Assembly: GCA_045542335.1 (NCBI GenBank)
Contig: JAZQKV010000068.1
Location: 1-10,304, forward strand
From: CAKSUT01 sp045542335
GTDB lineage: Bacteria; Bacillota; Clostridia; Oscillospirales; CAG-382
Length of the DNA stretch: 10,304 nucleotides
Reading direction: 5' to 3'
This document shows, piece after piece, positions 6,170 to 10,304 of this stretch (the stretch's first letter is position 1; the number at the start of each line of letters is the position of its first letter). A model generated the notes under the pieces. The model searched no databases. It was given only the letters and a program-made list of their open reading frames with translations, and was not told the origin of the DNA. A program made the translations under genes and the position numbers.

Positions 6170-7330
6170 ATGGATAACAGTATGAAATTTACAAAATGGG
6201 TAAACGGTTGGGGACTTGGAGTTGCACATCCTCCGCTTACCGAGGCACAGTGGACTAAGGACATAACCGTCAGATACGTTCTCATAAACAGCCTTGATGC
6301 AGGGGCGGTGCGACTGAAATTTACCAACCGCTTTGGCGATGAGCCTTGCGAGCTTACCCATGTCACTGTTGCAAAATCTTCCGACGGAAAAAGCGGTATT
6401 GTTCCCGAAACCGTTACAGATGTCACTTTTGGTGGAAGCCTTGCCGGAGTAATGCCGCCACACGGAGATATCGAGAGCGACGAAATACCCTTTGAAATTT
6501 CGGCAGGGGAGAGCCTTGCGGTGAGTATGTATTTCGGAAAGTTCACACAGATGAACACGGGCTTTACCTATGCGAATAAATATATGGTGCGCCGTTTTGC
6601 ACCGGGTGATTGCACAAGAGATGAGGCTTTTGATATTTATAACAGCTCATACAGCGCCGCATATAATTTTCTCTGGAGCGTTGATTTTCTCACCACACCC
6701 GACAGTTTTTCCATAGCCGCTTACGGCGACTCCATAACATCCCAGGAGTGGGTGGATATTCTTGCACATAAGCTCATTGAAAACGGTCTTGGAAACAGAG
6801 CCATCGTCCGTCGAGCCGTCAGCGGAAGCCGGATTTTCGGCTCATATCCCGCACTTTCGTATTACCATTACGGCGAGGACGGAAAGACACGCTTTGAGCG
6901 AGAGGTCTTGCACGACGGCGTTGAGGGTGTTATAATTCTTCATGGAATAAATGACATTATCCACCCCGACGGTATTAACCCAATGCGCCCCATGAGCAAT
7001 ATGCCCACGCCCGAAAAGCTTGCAGAGGGACTTTCGTGGTATGTTTCCACGGCGAAAAAGTATGGACTTCGCACATATCTTGGCACAATTCTTCCGATTG
7101 AGGGTTGGCGAACCTACGACATTCCCCGTGACGACATAAGAATTGCCGCAAACGAATGGATTCGTTCACAAAAACTTTCGGATGGCATAATTGACTTTGA
7201 AGCGGCGGTGAGGGACGCACAGAATCCCCGTGCCTTTGCCCCCGAATGTAACAGCGGAGACAGCCTACATCCAAGCCTTGAGGGGTATCGCAGAATGGCA
7301 GAAAGTGTCCCCATGAATATATTTGAATAA
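6170..7330 (+). CDS. SGNH/GDSL hydrolase with N-terminal beta-sandwich domain
   Basis: The 386-residue protein has all four SGNH blocks: GDS with nucleophile Ser188 (AYGDSITS), Gly219 in AVSGSR, Asn261 in HGIND, and Asp364-x-x-His367 in DSLHPSLEG. The first 175 or so residues form a beta-rich domain (VRLKFTNRFGDEP, TDVTFGGSLAG, LAVSMYFGKF) like the one in front of secreted actinobacterial SGNH lipase/esterases. No signal peptide is present, so the enzyme should act inside the cell, probably removing acyl groups (for example acetyl) from an imported or internal ester. The ATG at 6170 starts 1 nt after the upstream TAA and has only a weak ribosome site, which suggests translational coupling. 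A possible alternative start is 6182. The substrate is unknown. Confidence 0.85.
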   Translation: MDNSMKFTKWVNGWGLGVAHPPLTEAQWTKDITVRYVLINSLDAGAVRLKFTNRFGDEPCELTHVTVAKSSDGKSGIVPETVTDVTFGGSLAGVMPPHGDIESDEIPFEISAGESLAVSMYFGKFTQMNTGFTYANKYMVRRFAPGDCTRDEAFDIYNSSYSAAYNFLWSVDFLTTPDSFSIAAYGDSITSQEWVDILAHKLIENGLGNRAIVRRAVSGSRIFGSYPALSYYHYGEDGKTRFEREVLHDGVEGVIILHGINDIIHPDGINPMRPMSNMPTPEKLAEGLSWYVSTAKKYGLRTYLGTILPIEGWRTYDIPRDDIRIAANEWIRSQKLSDGIIDFEAAVRDAQNPRAFAPECNSGDSLHPSLEGYRRMAESVPMNIFE

Positions 7331-7335
7331 AAAAA

Positions 7336-7376
7336 CCGCAGACATGGAGAAAATCCACGCCTGCGGCTCTTTTTTA
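7336..7376. terminator. Bidirectional terminator between the SGNH gene and copA
   Basis: CCGCAG (7336-7341) pairs with CTGCGG (7361-7366), and TGG (7345-7347) with CCA (7355-7357). The stem is flanked by an A-run (7329-7335) on the left and CTCTTTTTT (7367-7375) on the right. Each convergent transcript therefore meets a T-tract after the stem: 6 T on the plus strand and 7 on the minus strand. Confidence 0.85.
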
Positions 7377-7388
7377 CCTGCTTGGCGA

Positions 7389-7589
7389 TTAAAGCACCTT
7401 GTAGCCCTGAGCTTCAATCACTTTTTTGAGAACTTCGTCCGCAATATCTTTTTCAAGGGTGATGACAACAGTTCCCTCCTTGTGGCTTGGAACTGCTTCT
7501 TTCACCTCGGCAAGCTCCTCAAGAGCTTTTTTGACGTGTGCCTCGCAATGGGGACACATCATTCCTTCAACTTTCATAATCTTTTCCAT
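7389..7589 (-). CDS. copZ: Possible internal in-frame gene for a free CopZ-like copper chaperone
   Basis: Within copA and in the same frame, the ATG at 7589 begins a complete 66-residue heavy-metal-associated domain (MEKIMKVEGMMCPHC, Cys12 and Cys15; ends QGYKVL), the size and shape of stand-alone CopZ. Exactly 8 nt upstream is a full AAGGAGG, far stronger than chance inside a coding region. This suggests two products: CopA with the fused domain, and free CopZ that carries Cu(I) to CopA or CsoR. Alternatively, an ancestral separate copZ was fused to copA by loss of the stop codon, and the site is a relic. Expression is inferred. Confidence 0.55.
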   Translation of the reverse strand: MEKIMKVEGMMCPHCEAHVKKALEELAEVKEAVPSHKEGTVVITLEKDIADEVLKKVIEAQGYKVL

Positions 7590-9902
7590 TTTCTGTTCCT
7601 CCTTATATTTTGATTTTTTATGGGATTTTTTGTCATGCTTTTGACTGTAAATGTTTGTAAAATTAAGCCTCAATGCATTTGTGACAACGCAAAAGCTTGA
7701 AAGGCTCATTGCCGCCGCCCCAAACATCGGATTCATTTCCCAACCTGTGATGCCAATAAAAACACCTGCGGCAAGGGGGATTCCGATAATGTTGTAAATA
7801 AATGCCCAGAAAAGATTCTGCTTTATTGCCGTAAGCACCGAACGGCTGAGCCTTATTGCCGCAGGAACGTCCGAAAGACTGCTTCTTACAAGGACAATAT
7901 CTGCCGCATCAACAGCAACATCAGAACCTGCTCCAATGGCAATTCCGGTGTCGGCAAGCGTCAGGGCAGGGGCATCGTTGATTCCGTCCCCAACCATTGC
8001 AACGGCTCCGTCCTTTTTGAAGCGTCGTATTTCACGCTCCTTTCCGTCGGGAAGAACTCCTGCAATAATCTCGTCAACGCCCGATTGCTTTCCGATTGCC
8101 TCTGCAGTCTTTTGGTTGTCGCCTGTCAGCATGACAACCTTTATTCCCATGCTTTTCAGCTGACTCACAGCCTTTGCGCTGTCCTCCTTTATAACGTCTG
8201 CAACGGCAATTATTCCGAGAAATTTTCCGTCAAGCGCAAAGTAAAGTGGAGTTTTGCCTTGACCGGAAAGACTTGCAGCGGTGTCGGAGGCTTGAGAGGG
8301 GATAACAGCATATTTGCCGATATATGAAGCGTTTCCGCCAACAAGCTCTTTTCCCGAAAGCTTCGCCCGAAGTCCGTTTCCGGGGATAATTTCAAAATCG
8401 TCAGTGTGGGAAAGCGAAAGACTTCTGCTTTGTGCCTCTGCGACAATTGCCTTTGCGAGTGGGTGCTCGCTCTTTTGCTCAAGTGAGAAGGCTGCACAAA
8501 GAAGCTCATCTTGCGTGATGCCGTCGGAGGCAATAACGTCTGTCACCCTTGGCTCGCCCTTTGTAATTGTTCCTGTTTTGTCAAGAACAACCGTCGTCAC
8601 CTTTCCTGCCTGTTCAAGACATGCCGCAGTTTTAAAGAGTATGCCGTGCTTTGCGCCGACACCGCTTCCCACCATTATCGCAACGGGAGTTGCAAGTCCA
8701 AGCGCACACGGACAGCTTATGACAAGCACCGAAATTCCCCTTGCAAGCGCAAATCCGATCTCCTTGTCAAGCATAAGCCACACCGCCGTTGTCACAACCG
8801 CAATTGAAATAACAACCGGTACAAAAACACCCGAAACCCTGTCAGCAATTTTTGCTATCGGAGCTTTTGTCGCCGCCGCATCGCTGACCATTTTTATTAT
8901 CTGCGAAAGTGTTGTGTCCTCACCCACACGGGTTGCCCTGCATCTGAGAAAACCCGATGTGTTGACCGTTGCTGCACTCACCATATCTCCCACCGCTTTG
9001 TCAACAGGTATGCTTTCACCTGTGAGAGTCGATTCATTTACAGCGCTGTGTCCTTCGATAACCTCGCCGTCAACAGGTATGCTCTCGCCGGGCTTTACAA
9101 CAAAAATGTCTTCCTTTGCAACCTCTGAAACAGGTATTTCAACCTGTTTTCCGTTTCTTATGACTGTTGCGTTTTTTGGCGCAAGCTTCATAAGACTTTT
9201 GAGAGCATCTGTGGTTTTGCCCTTTGAGCGTGCCTCAAGCATTTTTCCAACAGTTATAAGTGCAAGAATCATTGCGGAGGCTTCAAAATAAAGCTCGTGT
9301 AAAAAGTGTCCCGAGCTTTCAACATCGCCGACAGAAAGGTGTCTCGTCATGGCAAAAAGGCATGCTGTGCTGTAAACAAACGCCGCCGCCGAACCCATTG
9401 CAACAAGAGTATCCATGTTGGGCGCACCTTTGATAAGTCCCCTGAAGCCGTTTGTGAAAAACTTTTGGTTTATAACCATAACCGATGCACAAAGAAGAAG
9501 CTGCAAAAGTCCCTGCGCCATAGGATTGTTTTCAAAAAACTGCGGAACAGGAAAACCCCACATTGAGTGACCCATTGAAAAGTACATGAGTACTGCAAGA
9601 AATCCGATGGAAGCAACAAGACGTCTTTTCATTTTCGGAGTTTCCTTGTCTGCGAGTTCATCTTCGCCTGCAAAAGAGCTTTCCGAAGAGTCGGAAGTGT
9701 TTTTGCCTTTTACGCTTGCGCCATATCCTGCCGCCACAACTGCATCTATAATTTCTTTGTCAGATGCTGTTCCCTCAACTCCCATTGAGTTTGTCAGCAG
9801 ATTCACCGAACACAAGCTTACACCCTCCAGCGCACTTACCGCTTTTTCAACTCTTGCACTGCACGCCGCACAGCTCATGCCCGTTACGTTAAACTGTCTC
9901 AT
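7389..9902 (-). CDS. copA: Copper(I)-exporting P1B-1 ATPase CopA with C-terminal CopZ-like domain
   Basis: The 837-residue protein exports Cu(I) across the cytoplasmic membrane using ATP. Domains in order: N-terminal heavy-metal-associated domain with GMSCAAC (Cys11, Cys14); an acidic Ser-rich linker (about 68-95); transmembrane segments; actuator loop TGES (294-297); the membrane copper site CPC (Cys397, Cys399); phosphorylated Asp441 in DKTGTIT; nucleotide-binding His480 in SEHP; GDGIND (638-643); and the last two helices with Tyr703-Asn704 and MSLSS (732-736). CPC plus YN plus MxxSS is the Cu(I) signature. A basic linker (about 752-771) then leads to a second metal-binding domain (GMMCPHC, 772-837), which is unusual at this end. 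Start: AAAGGAGA at 9908-9916 precedes the ATG. It lies 19 nt after csoR in one operon and is presumably derepressed by copper. Confidence 0.95.
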   Translation of the reverse strand: MRQFNVTGMSCAACSARVEKAVSALEGVSLCSVNLLTNSMGVEGTASDKEIIDAVVAAGYGASVKGKNTSDSSESSFAGEDELADKETPKMKRRLVASIGFLAVLMYFSMGHSMWGFPVPQFFENNPMAQGLLQLLLCASVMVINQKFFTNGFRGLIKGAPNMDTLVAMGSAAAFVYSTACLFAMTRHLSVGDVESSGHFLHELYFEASAMILALITVGKMLEARSKGKTTDALKSLMKLAPKNATVIRNGKQVEIPVSEVAKEDIFVVKPGESIPVDGEVIEGHSAVNESTLTGESIPVDKAVGDMVSAATVNTSGFLRCRATRVGEDTTLSQIIKMVSDAAATKAPIAKIADRVSGVFVPVVISIAVVTTAVWLMLDKEIGFALARGISVLVISCPCALGLATPVAIMVGSGVGAKHGILFKTAACLEQAGKVTTVVLDKTGTITKGEPRVTDVIASDGITQDELLCAAFSLEQKSEHPLAKAIVAEAQSRSLSLSHTDDFEIIPGNGLRAKLSGKELVGGNASYIGKYAVIPSQASDTAASLSGQGKTPLYFALDGKFLGIIAVADVIKEDSAKAVSQLKSMGIKVVMLTGDNQKTAEAIGKQSGVDEIIAGVLPDGKEREIRRFKKDGAVAMVGDGINDAPALTLADTGIAIGAGSDVAVDAADIVLVRSSLSDVPAAIRLSRSVLTAIKQNLFWAFIYNIIGIPLAAGVFIGITGWEMNPMFGAAAMSLSSFCVVTNALRLNFTNIYSQKHDKKSHKKSKYKEEQKMEKIMKVEGMMCPHCEAHVKKALEELAEVKEAVPSHKEGTVVITLEKDIADEVLKKVIEAQGYKVL
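7598..7604 (-). promoter_or_regulatory. Internal ribosome binding site inside copA for the CopZ-like start
   Basis: The minus strand reads AAGGAGG, encoding part of the Lys-Glu-Glu linker, 8 nt before ATG 7589. It is a near-perfect match to the 16S rRNA tail and stronger than the sites in front of copA and csoR. Confidence 0.7.
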
Positions 9903-9921
9903 TTTTATCTCCTTTTGACCT

Positions 9922-10236
9922 TTATTTCATAAGCTTTCCGAGCGTTGAGATAAGCTCGTCAATAACCTCTGCACTTTTGTTTTCATCGCCACTTTTGATA
10001 CCCTCTGCAACACAGCTCTTTATGTGGCTTGAAAGTAGCTCCTTGTTAAAGGCATCAAGTGCCGCATTCGCCGCCGCAACCTGTATAAGAATGTCAGGAC
10101 AGTACGCATCATTTTCCACCATGCCTTTTATACCTCTTATCTGCCCCTCGATGCGATTGAGACGATTCAAGAGCTTTTTGTATTCTTCCGGACTTCTCTT
10201 TTTTGTCTTTCCGCTGCAATTCTCACACTTTCCCAT
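9922..10236 (-). CDS. csoR: Copper-sensing transcriptional repressor CsoR
   Basis: The 104-residue protein is an all-helical CsoR/RcnR-family repressor. The N-terminal helix RLNRIEGQIRGIKGMV (25-40) is the family hallmark. The Cu(I) ligands Cys46, His71 and Cys75 have exact CsoR spacing (24 and 3 residues between), and Tyr45 precedes the first Cys as in copper sensors. With Cu(I) bound it is expected to leave the DNA and allow csoR-copA transcription. An extra Cys4-x-x-Cys7 pair lies in the otherwise basic N-terminal tail; its role is unknown. Start at 10236 is set by AAAAGGAG (complement of 10247-10254). An in-frame ATG at 10269 lacks a ribosome site and is rejected. First gene of the copper operon, 19 nt before copA. 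Confidence 0.93.
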   Translation of the reverse strand: MGKCENCSGKTKKRSPEEYKKLLNRLNRIEGQIRGIKGMVENDAYCPDILIQVAAANAALDAFNKELLSSHIKSCVAEGIKSGDENKSAEVIDELISTLGKLMK

Positions 10237-10288
10237 TTTTGTCCGCTCCTTTTTGCGTAGTAATAACACACATTATGATCCCCATACC

Positions 10289-10304
10289 ATTATATACCCC
10301 TTGG
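10289..10304 (-). promoter_or_regulatory. csoR-copA promoter -10 and part of a probable CsoR operator
   Basis: The minus strand reads CCAAGGGGTATATAAT. TATAAT (10294 to 10289) is a perfect -10, and GGGGTAT just upstream is the right half of the ATACCCC...GGGGTAT palindrome typical of CsoR boxes. The left half would lie past the window edge, so the operator would sit between -10 and -35. Predicted transcription start is near 10282. A related sequence, CCCCATACC, occurs at 10279-10287. Confidence 0.6.

Noticed and set aside
8314..9291. A 325-codon open frame on the plus strand opposite copA
   Set aside because: It is antisense to an unmistakable CopA with all its motifs; the Ser/Ala/Thr-rich, low-complexity translation is a codon-bias shadow, with no ribosome site.
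10237..10269. Eleven-residue extension of CsoR from ATG 10269
   Set aside because: It contains the AAAAGGAG ribosome site for ATG 10236, has no ribosome site of its own, and its sequence is not CsoR-like.

Overview
The window reads as chromosomal DNA from an anaerobic, Gram-positive, spore-lineage bacterium (Clostridia, probably a gut Oscillospiraceae- or Lachnospiraceae-like organism). This is inferred from four things: a SpoVT-type sporulation regulator, an oxygen-sensitive glycyl radical enzyme, a CsoR-CopA copper module of Firmicutes type, and strong AGGAGG-like ribosome binding sites with extended -10 promoters and compact hairpin/T-tract terminators. No rRNA, tRNA, CRISPR array, insertion sequence or phage gene was seen.

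Layout, left to right. (1) 3-476: 3' end of a calcineurin-like metallophosphoesterase entering from the left, closed by a perfect 20-bp terminator hairpin. (2) 549-931: a non-coding stretch with a small frameshifted gene remnant (565-748). (3) 932-1477: spoVT. It faces a minus-strand gene across two hairpins (1480-1535 and 1549-1580). (4) 1597-3840 (-): a 747-residue glycyl radical enzyme with a clear Gly-radical loop and a thiyl cysteine, but Tyr-Asn where dehydratase-type relatives have Val-Glu. No activating enzyme lies nearby. (5) 3841-4004: a divergent regulatory region, then an AraC-family regulator (GTG start at 4005). Both genes have extended -10 promoters. A 21-bp-phased direct repeat sits where an AraC activator of the enzyme gene would bind. 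(6) 4920-7330: a promoter followed by a two-gene unit, a cytoplasmic CapA-like protein and an SGNH/GDSL hydrolase separated by 1 nt. (7) 7389-10236 (-): a copper-resistance operon running csoR then copA. The CopA ATPase carries a CopZ-like metal-binding domain fused at its C-terminus. That domain has its own strong internal ribosome binding site and ATG, so it may also be made as a free 66-residue chaperone.

How the genes work together. The copper operon is self-contained: CsoR represses, CopA exports Cu(I), and the C-terminal domain or a free CopZ delivers the metal. The AraC protein probably controls the divergent glycyl radical enzyme. Whether the CapA-SGNH pair belongs to the same physiology is unknown; it has its own promoter and lies beyond a terminator. 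The most notable points are the orphan, active-site-divergent glycyl radical enzyme with its readable control region, and the dual-product architecture of copA.
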